Source of the DNA: Mucilaginibacter sabulilitoris
Lineage (GTDB): Bacteria; Bacteroidota; Bacteroidia; Sphingobacteriales; Sphingobacteriaceae
Reading direction: 5' to 3'
Assembly: GCF_034262375.1 (NCBI RefSeq)
Contig: NZ_CP139558.1
Coordinates: 4,774,001 to 4,838,000 of the forward strand
Length of the DNA: 64,000 nt
Of the stretch, positions 1 through 8,594 are shown one piece after another (position 1 is the stretch's first letter; each line of letters opens with the position of its first letter). A program made the position numbers and the translations under genes. The notes beneath the pieces were generated by a model that saw only the letters and a program-made list of their open reading frames with translations, ran no database searches and was not told the DNA's origin.

Positions 1-2641
1 AACGCGGGAACGGATTGCCTAAAATGGTTTTATCTTTTTCGTCGATGATACCATCTTTATTCCGGTCTTTAAACTTCAGGTCACCCGGTTGTACACTGTT
101 GCCGGCTATTTTAGGCGAGTTATCTATATCCTGCTGATTTTGGAAAAAACCATTGGTTTCGTAACCGTAATATTGGGTTATCGGAGCACCAACTTTCCTG
201 ATCAATTGAAATACATCCTGGTTGTAAATGTTTTCGGTTGCAGAGCCGGTTAACTTTAACAATTTATTTTGGTTATCAGCTACGTTTACACTGAAACTTT
301 GCGTAACATTTTTACCCCTAAGGTTATAGGTTAAAGATGTTTCCCAGCCGCTATTCCTAACCTTGGCAACGTTAAAATCGGGAGATGCCGCGCCGAATAT
401 ATAAGGTACGTCAGCCCTTGGTGCCAGGATATCGCTGGTCGTAGACCTGAAATAATCAAACGTTGCGGTTAGCTTATCCTCGAATAAACCGGCGTCTAAA
501 CCGATATTCAGTTTTGCTGATTTCTCCCAGGTAAGGTCGTGGTTTGATATAAAAGTACCAGCGCCGCCAACTATGTTATTACCAAAACCGTAGGCATTGG
601 CGTAATTAAAATAAGTGGTTTGGTATTGATAGTTACCCACATTTTGGTTACCAACAATACCATACGACGCTCTTACTTTAAGCAAGCTCAGCGTTTTTTG
701 GATATTTTGCATAAACGATTCCTTCGATACGATCCAGCCCGCGCTTGCCGATGGGAAGAAACTTGCCCTGTTACCCGCCGCGAACCTTGATGAAGCATCG
801 TCACGGAACAAGGCTTCAAAAAGATATTTATCCTTGTAAGCGTAATTTAGCCTGCCGATTACCGAAAGCAAACTGTAGGCGTTTACCGCGATACTGTTAT
901 TTGAATTTTGGGTGTCCACGATAGTACCCGTGGTAGGCGTGCCCAGGTATGGATCTGTTAGTGTTTTCTGTAACTGAAAACCACGCTGGCTGGTGTTTTC
1001 ACTTGATACGCCTGCCTGTATTTTAAAATAATGATCCGAGATCTTTTTGCTGTACTCGGCGTAAACTTTTGTGTTTAACAATAACGATTTGCTGTTGCCA
1101 TCTAAAACGGTAAGGTCGTTACCATAAACCCCCGCAGGTAAATAATCAACCTGTGTACGTCTAAAAAAGGTGCCGTTATTTTGAATAGTACCGCCAAATT
1201 CACCGGTTAGTTTCAGATCTTTGGTAATGCTTAACTGGCCGTTAAAGGCAGCAAATATTTCATCATTATCTGCCTGGTTGTAACCACCTTTTTCTAATAC
1301 ACCATACTCGTTGTATTGTGAAGCTATGGGGTTGGTTAAATAATTGCCGTCAGCATCCTGCCAGTTGTAGTTATGCGGTACGCGGTTGGCATCAGCAAAA
1401 ATGTTATTATCGCCAACGCTGTTTGTTTTATTACGCGTTTTGGTGTAATTCAGGATGATGTTTGTCCTTAATTTGCCTATTATTGATGTTTGGTTTAACC
1501 GCAGATTATACTTTTGATAACCAAAATCGGCACCTTCACCTCCGTTACCTATCAGGTTGCTTCCCTGGTTCTGATAACCGGCAGATATATAGTACGAGTT
1601 GTTCTCGCCACCACCGGTGATGTTTACGTTGTGCGATTGCTGGGGCGCTTTCTTTAACAGGTGCTCTATATCCCAGGTACCGTTACCCTGCTCTTTTAAA
1701 GCGGCGATCTGGTCTGGCGTGTAAGCCGGTGGTAAACCCGAGTTTACCAGCGACTGGTTCTTGTAATAGGCATTGTCCCAGGCATCTACTTTATGTACCA
1801 GTACATTTGCATCTTGTAAGCCAAAATTACCGGTGTAAGAAACAGTTTGCTTTGAATTGAATTTACCCGCTTTGGTGGTTACCAAAATAACCCCATTGGC
1901 AGCACGCGAACCATAAATAGCTGCCGAACCGGCATCTTTTAAAATGGATACGCTTTCGATATCATTGGGGTTAAGGGTGTTTAAACTACCGCCAATTATA
2001 CCATCAATAACTACCAGCGGCGTGTTATCGCCCAGGGTACCTACACCGCGGATATTTACGGTAACATCGCTGCCTGGATCTAAGGTGCTTTGCTGTATAA
2101 TTAAGTTTGGCGATTCGCCCTGCAGTGCTTGATAGGTATTTAATACCGGCTTGTTTTCGATACTTTTTGAACTGATGGTACCCACAGCGCCGGTAAGGTT
2201 AATTTTCTTTTGGGTTCCGTAACCCACGACGATCACTTCGTTGAGGCTGGTGTTTTCGGGCTTCAGACTAATATTTATTTCGCTTTTTCCGGCGATGGCA
2301 ACTTCCTGTTTTACAAAACCGATGAACGAGAAGGTAAGGTTTCTGCCTGCGTAGGCATCAGGCACGGTAAGCTTGTACCGGCCGCCAACATCTGTTACCG
2401 TACTTACGGCTGTACCTGAAATGCTAACGTTTACCCCTGGTAATGGCTGATTGGTATCATCCAATACCCTGCCGGTTACGGTTATATCAAAAGCATTTTT
2501 TTTGTAGGGATGTTTTACAGCTGATGTGTTTGCATGGGCTATACCGCAAGGCAGCGCAGCAATGCCAAGTAGCCCCACTACAAGCGACTTATTAAAAAGC
2601 CGCTTTAGTTTTTTTAATTTGTGTAATAGTTTTAATCTCAT
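1..2641 (-). CDS. SusC/RagA-family TonB-dependent outer-membrane receptor (partial, 3' end outside window)
   Basis: The minus strand is open from an ATG at 2641 to the window edge, about 880 codons. The N-terminus has a membrane-type leader (residues about 15-40). A carboxypeptidase-regulatory-like domain follows (VTGRVLDDTNQPLPGVNVSI), then the SusC hallmark VIVVGYGTQKK and a TonB plug (GVGTLGDNTPLVVIDG, AAIYGSRAANGVILVTTKAG). The last visible residues, NKDGIIDEKDKTILGNPFPR, match the EF-hand-like stretch usually found some 100-150 residues before the SusC C-terminus, so the final barrel strands and any SusD partner lie to the left of the window. SusC proteins import oligosaccharides with a SusD lipoprotein. 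The sugar transporter and phosphomannose isomerase just upstream suggest a sugar substrate; the exact glycan cannot be read from sequence. Confidence 0.93.
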   Translation of the reverse strand, partial: MRLKLLHKLKKLKRLFNKSLVVGLLGIAALPCGIAHANTSAVKHPYKKNAFDITVTGRVLDDTNQPLPGVNVSISGTAVSTVTDVGGRYKLTVPDAYAGRNLTFSFIGFVKQEVAIAGKSEINISLKPENTSLNEVIVVGYGTQKKINLTGAVGTISSKSIENKPVLNTYQALQGESPNLIIQQSTLDPGSDVTVNIRGVGTLGDNTPLVVIDGIIGGSLNTLNPNDIESVSILKDAGSAAIYGSRAANGVILVTTKAGKFNSKQTVSYTGNFGLQDANVLVHKVDAWDNAYYKNQSLVNSGLPPAYTPDQIAALKEQGNGTWDIEHLLKKAPQQSHNVNITGGGENNSYYISAGYQNQGSNLIGNGGEGADFGYQKYNLRLNQTSIIGKLRTNIILNYTKTRNKTNSVGDNNIFADANRVPHNYNWQDADGNYLTNPIASQYNEYGVLEKGGYNQADNDEIFAAFNGQLSITKDLKLTGEFGGTIQNNGTFFRRTQVDYLPAGVYGNDLTVLDGNSKSLLLNTKVYAEYSKKISDHYFKIQAGVSSENTSQRGFQLQKTLTDPYLGTPTTGTIVDTQNSNNSIAVNAYSLLSVIGRLNYAYKDKYLFEALFRDDASSRFAAGNRASFFPSASAGWIVSKESFMQNIQKTLSLLKVRASYGIVGNQNVGNYQYQTTYFNYANAYGFGNNIVGGAGTFISNHDLTWEKSAKLNIGLDAGLFEDKLTATFDYFRSTTSDILAPRADVPYIFGAASPDFNVAKVRNSGWETSLTYNLRGKNVTQSFSVNVADNQNKLLKLTGSATENIYNQDVFQLIRKVGAPITQYYGYETNGFFQNQQDIDNSPKIAGNSVQPGDLKFKDRNKDGIIDEKDKTILGNPFPR

Positions 2642-2708
2642 AACGATGGGTTTTATTGGTTGTACTTTGTTTTTAGGTTATTATTATCTATGGTTCAGCA
2701 TCTTCTCT

Positions 2709-4124
2709 TTATGCCTTGCCTTTGTAGGTTTCCTTCCAGTAATGCTCAATATTTTCGAGCGAACGACCCTTGGTCTCGGGGAGCAGTTTCCAGGTTATCC
2801 AAAGTGCGGGTGAACAGCAGATGGCGAACAGCCAAAACGTCCATGACGAGCCCAGACCCTCCAGCATAACAGGGGTTAGCTGGCCAACCAAAAAGTTGCC
2901 TACCCATAAGGATAATGTTGACAATGCCATGGCCTTGCCTCGGATGGCGTTGGGGAAGATCTCTCCCACTACCACCCAGCAAACCGGGCCGAAAGAAAAG
3001 GCGAAACAGGAAATAAATGCCAGGATGAAGATCAATATCCACGGGCCTGATGTAATGCCCATCGCGAATAATGCGCCAATGACGAGCAGCGAAACCACCG
3101 CGCCGCCTACACCTGCAAAAAGCAAAGGCTTGCGCCCCCATTTATCAATGGTAAAAATGGCCACAAAAGTAAAAACCACATTAACCAGCCCAATGGTTAC
3201 CTGACCGCCAAGCGCATTGTTCAGCGTAAACCCGGCCTGTTCCAGTATGCGCGGACCGTAATAAATTACTGCATTTATACCGCACGCCTGCGATAGGAAT
3301 GGCAATAACAGCCCTATCCATAACGCTTTGCGGTAAACTGGTTTAAAAAGTTCCGTAAGCGAGGTATCGTCGTTATCGTCCTGTGCTCTAAAGGCCTCAA
3401 TTTCCTTTGCGGCAGCTTCTTCTCCGTCAATTTTAATGAGTACGGCTTTTGCGTTTTGCTCCCGTCCTTTAAGCAGCAGCCATCTTGGCGACTCGGGCAC
3501 CATAAATAACGATACCAGGAAAATAGCGGCGGGTAAAGCGCCCAGCCCGAGCATGGCCCGCCACACCTCGGCAGAAAATATGGTTTGCATACTGCCGGCA
3601 CGGTGCGCATCGCCCGCGTGGTTAGCTAAGTAAGCGTTTGAGAAGTAGGCGAGTACAATACCAATAGTTAAAGCCAGCTGATAAAGCGATACCATCATCC
3701 CGCGGTAGCGGGACGGTGAGAACTCTGAGATATATAAAGGCGATACCATAGAGGCCACACCGATACCCAATCCACCAATCAGTCTAAAAATTATAAGTAC
3801 CGTAAAAGAACCCGACAGCATACAACCCAGCGCCGATACCACAAATAATATGGCTGCTAATATCAATACTATCTTACGGCCATACTTGTCGCTCAGTTTA
3901 CCTGAAAAACTTACCCCAATAATGCAGCCAAGCAGGGCGCAGCTTACGAACCAGCCTTCGCTAACCGCGCTCAAGCTAAAATCGTTCTTTACCAAACTAA
4001 CCGTACCGGAAATAACCGCCGTATCAAACCCAAATAAAAACCCGCCAAGTGCTGCCACAACGCACACCAGGTACAGGTAAGCACTACTCTTTTTTAAGGA
4101 GACAGGATTTATTGTATCTATCAT
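2709..4124 (-). CDS. MFS sugar porter (sugar:proton symporter family)
   Basis: 471 residues with about twelve hydrophobic segments. Sugar-porter signatures are clear: DKYGRK after TM2, PESPRWLL before the central loop, DKWGRKPLL in the second half, and PETKGRSLE at the C-terminus. These mark the XylE/GLUT-like branch of the major facilitator superfamily in the inner membrane. The gene starts 5 bp after the stop of the upstream phosphomannose isomerase gene, so the two are almost certainly cotranscribed, followed by the SusC receptor. Together they would take a sugar from the periplasm into the cytoplasm for phosphorylation and isomerisation. Substrate (mannose, fructose, xylose or other) is not determined by sequence. 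Confidence 0.93.
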   Translation of the reverse strand: MIDTINPVSLKKSSAYLYLVCVVAALGGFLFGFDTAVISGTVSLVKNDFSLSAVSEGWFVSCALLGCIIGVSFSGKLSDKYGRKIVLILAAILFVVSALGCMLSGSFTVLIIFRLIGGLGIGVASMVSPLYISEFSPSRYRGMMVSLYQLALTIGIVLAYFSNAYLANHAGDAHRAGSMQTIFSAEVWRAMLGLGALPAAIFLVSLFMVPESPRWLLLKGREQNAKAVLIKIDGEEAAAKEIEAFRAQDDNDDTSLTELFKPVYRKALWIGLLLPFLSQACGINAVIYYGPRILEQAGFTLNNALGGQVTIGLVNVVFTFVAIFTIDKWGRKPLLFAGVGGAVVSLLVIGALFAMGITSGPWILIFILAFISCFAFSFGPVCWVVVGEIFPNAIRGKAMALSTLSLWVGNFLVGQLTPVMLEGLGSSWTFWLFAICCSPALWITWKLLPETKGRSLENIEHYWKETYKGKA

Positions 4125-4129
4125 TTCAG

Positions 4130-5938
4130 TTATTTTAAAAATGCTTTAATCACTTTTGCACCGCCTTCGCCCAGGTTGGTTAATATGTATGAACCAGCCG
4201 CAGCAGGCACTACAAATGTTTCTGCGTAGGCAAATTCATGTTTGGAGCCATCGGCGGTTTCAAGCAGCACCGCTTTACCTTCTACCAGCATCATCACGTG
4301 GCATACGTTGTTGGTATCTAACGTTACCTGGCTATCAAATTCAATGCGGTGTACATCGTAAAAATGCTCGGCATGTGTTGGCACGTGTACAAGCTGGTAG
4401 CCTGCGCCCTTCTCAATAACCTCCGGCTTTGAGACTAATTCGCGGTAAACCTGTTCGCCTTTGCGAGAAAAATCAAGGTTGTTAAAGGCGTGGTCTATAT
4501 TGATAGGTCGTGGGTTGCCTTCCAGATCAAGACGTACCCAATCGTACATTTTAAAGGTAAAAATGTATGGTGTGGCACTTATCTCTAATACCATGTTGCC
4601 CGCGCCGGCGCTATGTACCGTACTGTTCGGGATCAGGAACAGATCATGCTTTTGGGCCGGGTGCGACTGCACGTACTTTTCAATCTCCATCTCATTACCT
4701 GTTTCCTGGCTCTCTTCCAGCACATTCCTAAATTCTTCGGGGTTGATGCTATCCTGGAAACCCAAATAAACACGGGCGTTGTCCTGGCAATCTAAGATGT
4801 AATAGGTTTCATCCTGTGTGATTTTTTCGCCAAAGGTTTCCTGTATGTACTTTACCGTAGGGTGGCATTGAATAGAGAGGTTACCGCCATCAAACGTATC
4901 CAAAAAGTCGAAACGGATAGGGAACTCATCGCCAAAACGGTCGGCATGCTTACCCAGTATTTGTTGATTGTTGCTAAACATCAGGGTATCGAACGATACC
5001 TCCAGCAGGTTGCCGTCGCTTTCAAATACCAAACCATTCTCGGGCACTATCAGTTCAAACGACCACGCGAGGTTCACCACGTCTTTATTTAAATTGTTGA
5101 TGTTGTCCTTCATCCACTGCCCACCCCATGCACCGGGCTCAAACCACGGGCGGACCCGAACAACTGATTGGCTGATCTTTTTTAACCCTTCGTCCAGGTC
5201 GGCCTTACGCATCCAGTTGATGGTGCCGGGCCATTGGCCGTCAGCCACCACAGCAATACGCTCGAGTATGTTTTTTTTGTGGTTATTCAGCATTACCCAA
5301 TCCACAAAATAAAAACGCTTGTACATCTGGAACGGCTCGTTGGCGTTTGCGACACCCAGGTTGGTAATGCTGCCCGCGCGCATCCTGAACTGCAACTCGT
5401 TCTTTGGCAGGTCGATATAAATAACTGGCACATCCCAGTCTGCTAATGCAGCGCCGGTACCTATAATAATATTGATGTCTCTGGTATCGTCTGCATTCTG
5501 CCTCGTGATATCCGTATCATAGAGATCATTTAACGTTAAAGTGGTTTTTGTACCCCAAACAGATTCGTATTCCCCTAAAAATGGCTCAATAAGTTTTTCA
5601 ACTTCCTGAGCAGGCTTTAATAGATCCGCAGTTTTGATCCAGTTAACACTTAAGCCTGCTTCTGCAAAGCATGCCTGCAGCCCTTCTTGTATCTTATCCC
5701 AAAAAACGCCGGCATAACCATCGATCACAACAGCTTTTTGGTCGATAATGTATTGGGCAAGAGAATTAAAACCATTGAATATTTTACCCCGGCCTATAGC
5801 GCAGGCAGGGTAAATATTGTAACCGCCTTTGGTATTAAAGTCACCATTTAGTTGTGCCGGCATTAAAAATTGAGCTGTTTTTCGCAGTTCCGTTTCCACT
5901 TTTGCTGCTCGCTTGTCATTTTTGATATCAATATTCAT
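4130..5938 (-). CDS. Type I mannose-6-phosphate isomerase family protein with N-terminal extension
   Basis: 602 residues. The C-terminal two thirds show type I phosphomannose isomerase features: FEPGAWGGQWM at about 267-276, the metal-site segment SIQCHP (355-360) with a downstream Glu in QDETYY (377), and a second His in STVHSAG (442). The C-terminus forms a small cupin-like domain. Residues 1 to about 240 form an extra domain seen in Bacteroidota homologues; IIIGTGAALADWDVPVIYIDLPKNE looks nucleotide-kinase-like, but I cannot assign a reaction to it. The enzyme should interconvert mannose-6-phosphate and fructose-6-phosphate. It is the first gene of the sugar operon; its ATG lies 15 bp from the TATGTACATA palindrome at 5954-5963. 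Confidence 0.87.
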   Translation of the reverse strand: MNIDIKNDKRAAKVETELRKTAQFLMPAQLNGDFNTKGGYNIYPACAIGRGKIFNGFNSLAQYIIDQKAVVIDGYAGVFWDKIQEGLQACFAEAGLSVNWIKTADLLKPAQEVEKLIEPFLGEYESVWGTKTTLTLNDLYDTDITRQNADDTRDINIIIGTGAALADWDVPVIYIDLPKNELQFRMRAGSITNLGVANANEPFQMYKRFYFVDWVMLNNHKKNILERIAVVADGQWPGTINWMRKADLDEGLKKISQSVVRVRPWFEPGAWGGQWMKDNINNLNKDVVNLAWSFELIVPENGLVFESDGNLLEVSFDTLMFSNNQQILGKHADRFGDEFPIRFDFLDTFDGGNLSIQCHPTVKYIQETFGEKITQDETYYILDCQDNARVYLGFQDSINPEEFRNVLEESQETGNEMEIEKYVQSHPAQKHDLFLIPNSTVHSAGAGNMVLEISATPYIFTFKMYDWVRLDLEGNPRPINIDHAFNNLDFSRKGEQVYRELVSKPEVIEKGAGYQLVHVPTHAEHFYDVHRIEFDSQVTLDTNNVCHVMMLVEGKAVLLETADGSKHEFAYAETFVVPAAAGSYILTNLGEGGAKVIKAFLK

Positions 5939-6356
5939 TTATTTATAGTAATGTATGTACATATTAATCCCACCTAAAATCGACTAACATAGCCATGTGA
6001 ATGTTTCAGAAATGGGGAAATATATAGTTTGCTTTAGATTATAATGTACAAACATATGAACAAATTTGATATAAGCAAGTTACTTGAAAAAATAAAATTG
6101 TTAGTGTTAAAAGTACACATTAAGCTAATTATGACTGATTTTATATTTTTTTATGTACATACAATTCAACTTATTAATGAAAATCACTATCATTGTAAAT
6201 AACTGAGCCGTATGAAATAAAGAGTCGGTATTATCTGCAGGTTACTTAATTGTATTTTACAATCAAACAAAATCGTCTATTACTAACGAACATCTGGGCC
6301 TAAAAAGAGACACATTGGCGAACAATAATTTATAACTATTTTCGCGTTACAAAGTA
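5939..6356. promoter_or_regulatory. Divergent intergenic region with two TATGTACATA palindromes
   Basis: 418 bp of AT-rich DNA between the sugar operon (leftward) and the Fic gene (rightward). It holds two identical 10-bp palindromes, TATGTACATA, at 5954-5963 and 6152-6161, and a degenerate copy, AATGTACAAACAT, at 6043-6055. The first sits immediately before the phosphomannose isomerase ATG, where a repressor would block transcription. Short ATGTACAT-type palindromes suit GntR-type regulators, but no such regulator is in the window, so the identity of the binding protein is inference. No other gene is visible here. Confidence 0.5.
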
Positions 6357-7154
6357 ATGGAAATAGCTAACCTGATAAAAAAGTATAATGACCTTCGAAT
6401 AAGCGAAGTGATCGACCACGATCGGTTTAACTTGATTGCTATTGACCATCATTCCACAAGAATTGAGGGGTCGACGTTAACCGAGGTGGAAACACAGGTT
6501 TTGATAAATGAGGGACGCACTCCCAATGGCAAACCATTGAAAGAGAGCTTGATGGTTACAGATCATCATGCCGCTTTACTTTTTACGATCGAAAGCGCAA
6601 AAGCAAAAAAAGCATTAAACGTTTATCTATTGCAAGAAATCAATGCTTTAGTTATGAAAAATACGGGTAAAGTATATAATACTATGTTAGGTACTGTGGA
6701 TTCCCGAACCGGAGCATTTAGAAAAGGCAATGTCACTGCAGGTGTTTCATATTTCCCAAATTTTGACAACGTAGAGCGTTTGACTAGAGATTTAATAAAA
6801 AAACTTAATGAGGCTATTAATTCTCCTTTATCTATAGCTGAGCAATTAAATCTTTCTTTTGATGCGCACTTTAGCCTTGTAAGTATACATCCATATTATG
6901 ATGGTAATGGCAGGACATCCCGATTGTTAATGAATTATATTCAAGCCTATTATAATCTTCCTTTGGCAATCGTACAAAGTGAAAATAAAGCAGCTTATAT
7001 TCAGGCATTAATTGATACTCGCCAACACGAAAACATTGAAATATTTCGTGAGTTCATGGCTGGCAAGTATTCGTTTTTACTTAACCAAGAAATTGAAAAG
7101 TTTGAGGAGATGAAAAAGCCATCAAAAGGAAGAGGCTTTAATTTCCTTTTTTAA
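6357..7154 (+). CDS. Fic/DOC-family protein, probable AMP-transferase
   Basis: 265 residues. The catalytic Fic loop is intact: HPYYDGNGRTSR at 178-189, with the catalytic His and the phosphate-binding GNGR. Upstream, STRIEG at 33-38 matches the S/T-x-x-x-E-G/N inhibitory helix motif, placed at the N-terminus as in class II Fic enzymes, so auto-inhibited AMPylation of protein hydroxyl groups is the likely activity. The C-terminus (EIEKFEEMKKPSKGRG) is charged and lacks a winged helix. It stands alone on the plus strand, opposite the sugar operon, with a broken TIR gene convergent to it; targets are unknown. Confidence 0.9.
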   Translation: MEIANLIKKYNDLRISEVIDHDRFNLIAIDHHSTRIEGSTLTEVETQVLINEGRTPNGKPLKESLMVTDHHAALLFTIESAKAKKALNVYLLQEINALVMKNTGKVYNTMLGTVDSRTGAFRKGNVTAGVSYFPNFDNVERLTRDLIKKLNEAINSPLSIAEQLNLSFDAHFSLVSIHPYYDGNGRTSRLLMNYIQAYYNLPLAIVQSENKAAYIQALIDTRQHENIEIFREFMAGKYSFLLNQEIEKFEEMKKPSKGRGFNFLF

Positions 7155-7241
7155 TAATATAAAAATTTATATCACGCTAAAACCGTGTTTTCAATAAGAT
7201 ACTATATTTGTTGCTCAGGACCTAAGGATTTGTACGAGTCC

Positions 7242-7785
7242 CTATGGCCTTGACCAAATCCTCGGTTTCGAACCCGGGTTTTTATAATCTACGGTTTTGG
7301 CGCAATATGTTGCTATTTCACTCTTTGTAGCGACTTTCATATGCGCTTTTGGCGCATCCAGCAATCGTCGCAATTCGCTTGTGATATTTAAGTAAGCGGC
7401 GTTATCGTTCGTCCAGTCGCTAATTGGTTTCCCCGTCGTTAGGTACTGCTTTGATTTCCCGAAACGGTGAATTTAACCAATCACAATGTTCAGCTATAAT
7501 TGGAACTACAATTATCTTTCCAGCTGTCTGGAGTTCCAATGCTTGTTGAAATTCCTTTTCGTAACAGTAATTAGAATTGAGATAATCCGGGCTTACAATA
7601 GCAATAAATAATTCAGAAGACGATAGCGCAAATGAAATAGTTTGATTAAGATTCGCCCCCACCAATATCTCTTGATCCTGCCAGGCATCGATTTTACCTT
7701 CACGTCTTAAAATTGCAAGATGGGTATGTAATTTTTCTTTAATCTTTTCGTCAGCATGACTATAGGATATGAAAGCTTTGGCCAT
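7242..7785 (-). pseudogene. TIR-domain protein, split by a one-base frameshift
   Basis: The first 120 codons from 7785 encode a TIR domain: AKAFISYSHADEKIKEKL, then AWQDQEILVG, SSSELFIAIVSPDYLNSNYCYEKEF and KIIVVPIIAEHCDW. The frame stops at 7420 just after KAVPNDG. In the next frame the sequence resumes with KPISDWTNDNAAYLNITSEL, the usual TIR C-terminal segment, and runs to a stop at 7242-7244. The switch lies in a G-run (CCCC at 7431-7434 on the plus strand); removing one base restores a continuous protein of about 180 residues. TIR proteins often cleave NAD+ in anti-phage or virulence contexts. As written, the gene would yield a truncated domain. A sequencing error cannot be excluded. Confidence 0.82.
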
Positions 7786-7946
7786 AAAATTTATTTTTTA
7801 TACGAAGGTGACGAAAGGTCAGAAGGTATCAAGACTCAATGAATAAAGGGTGGTTTCCGCTATCTTACCACAAGCCTCAGTTTTTTTAGGGAAAATTGCT
7901 TTTTCAACCTTGGCCGGTAAAATTGTAAAGGTATTGTTTTAATGCC

Positions 7947-8465
7947 TCATACCATTAATTGGATAAAACACACCAAAATGACCCTCTCCGGCCAGATAAA
8001 AAAGGTCCCCTTTGCCAGTTGAAAGCTATAGCCCAAATAATCAACGGCGACATAAGCTATCCACAGCGTCCATAACAAAGCCGTAGCCGTCAGTAAGCGG
8101 CGCAGCCACCGAAATTCAAGAAGTGACCTGTCCATCAGAAAAGGTTGTAATCGCCGGTAAAGATTTTGTATAAGTTGATGGGACAAGTACAGGTAAATGA
8201 TGATCGAAATAAATATGAGCAACTGTAATATCGGGTTCAACAGGTGAAAGGTGTGTGTCATATAGGTTGCCGCTCCCGTCCTGATACTTTCCCTGACCTC
8301 TAATACCAAAACTCCTTGTTCAAGCAACAAGGGCGTGAAATGAAAAAAGTCCTTCTAACGGAATTTATATTCCGGCCGCGTTATTTTCAGCACATAAAAA
8401 TAGATCAGGGGGCCCAGCGCCAGCAAGAATTGCACCGCAGGCGGTCCCAGCCTGGCAGATGTCCT
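7947..8465 (-). pseudogene. Remnant of a multi-pass membrane transcriptional regulator (AraC/LytTR type sensor part)
   Basis: From 8330 leftwards an open frame of 127 codons encodes membrane segments (LNPILQLLIFISIIIYLYLSH; LLTATALLWTLWIAYVAVDYL). Reading in the same frame upstream, past a TAG at 8355-8357, gives ALGPLIYFYVLKITRPEYKF, then after the stop KDFFHFTPLLLEQG. The series PLIYFYV...KDFFHFTPLLL...RxFRWLRRLL is the familiar membrane part of Bacteroidota regulators that end in an AraC or LytTR DNA-binding domain. No DNA-binding domain follows. I therefore call it a pseudogene with an internal stop and lost ends. The family assignment is by resemblance only. Confidence 0.6.
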
Positions 8466-8594
8466 TTAGAAAAAAAAGATATATCGCTTTGTAATTTAAA
8501 TGCGATACTACTGTTGGAGAAGCTAATACAACTCAAGCCAAATGCTTATTGCACTTGTTGTTGATGTTTCATCGGAAACCAACCAAAAATACTT

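Noticed and set aside
7205..7290. Sequence GGTTTCGAACCCGGG with nearby GGATTTG/CAAATCC looked like a tRNA T arm and stem
   Set aside because: No cloverleaf can be built on either strand; the bases are explained as the 3' part of the frameshifted TIR gene, whose codons read KNPGSKPRIWSRP.
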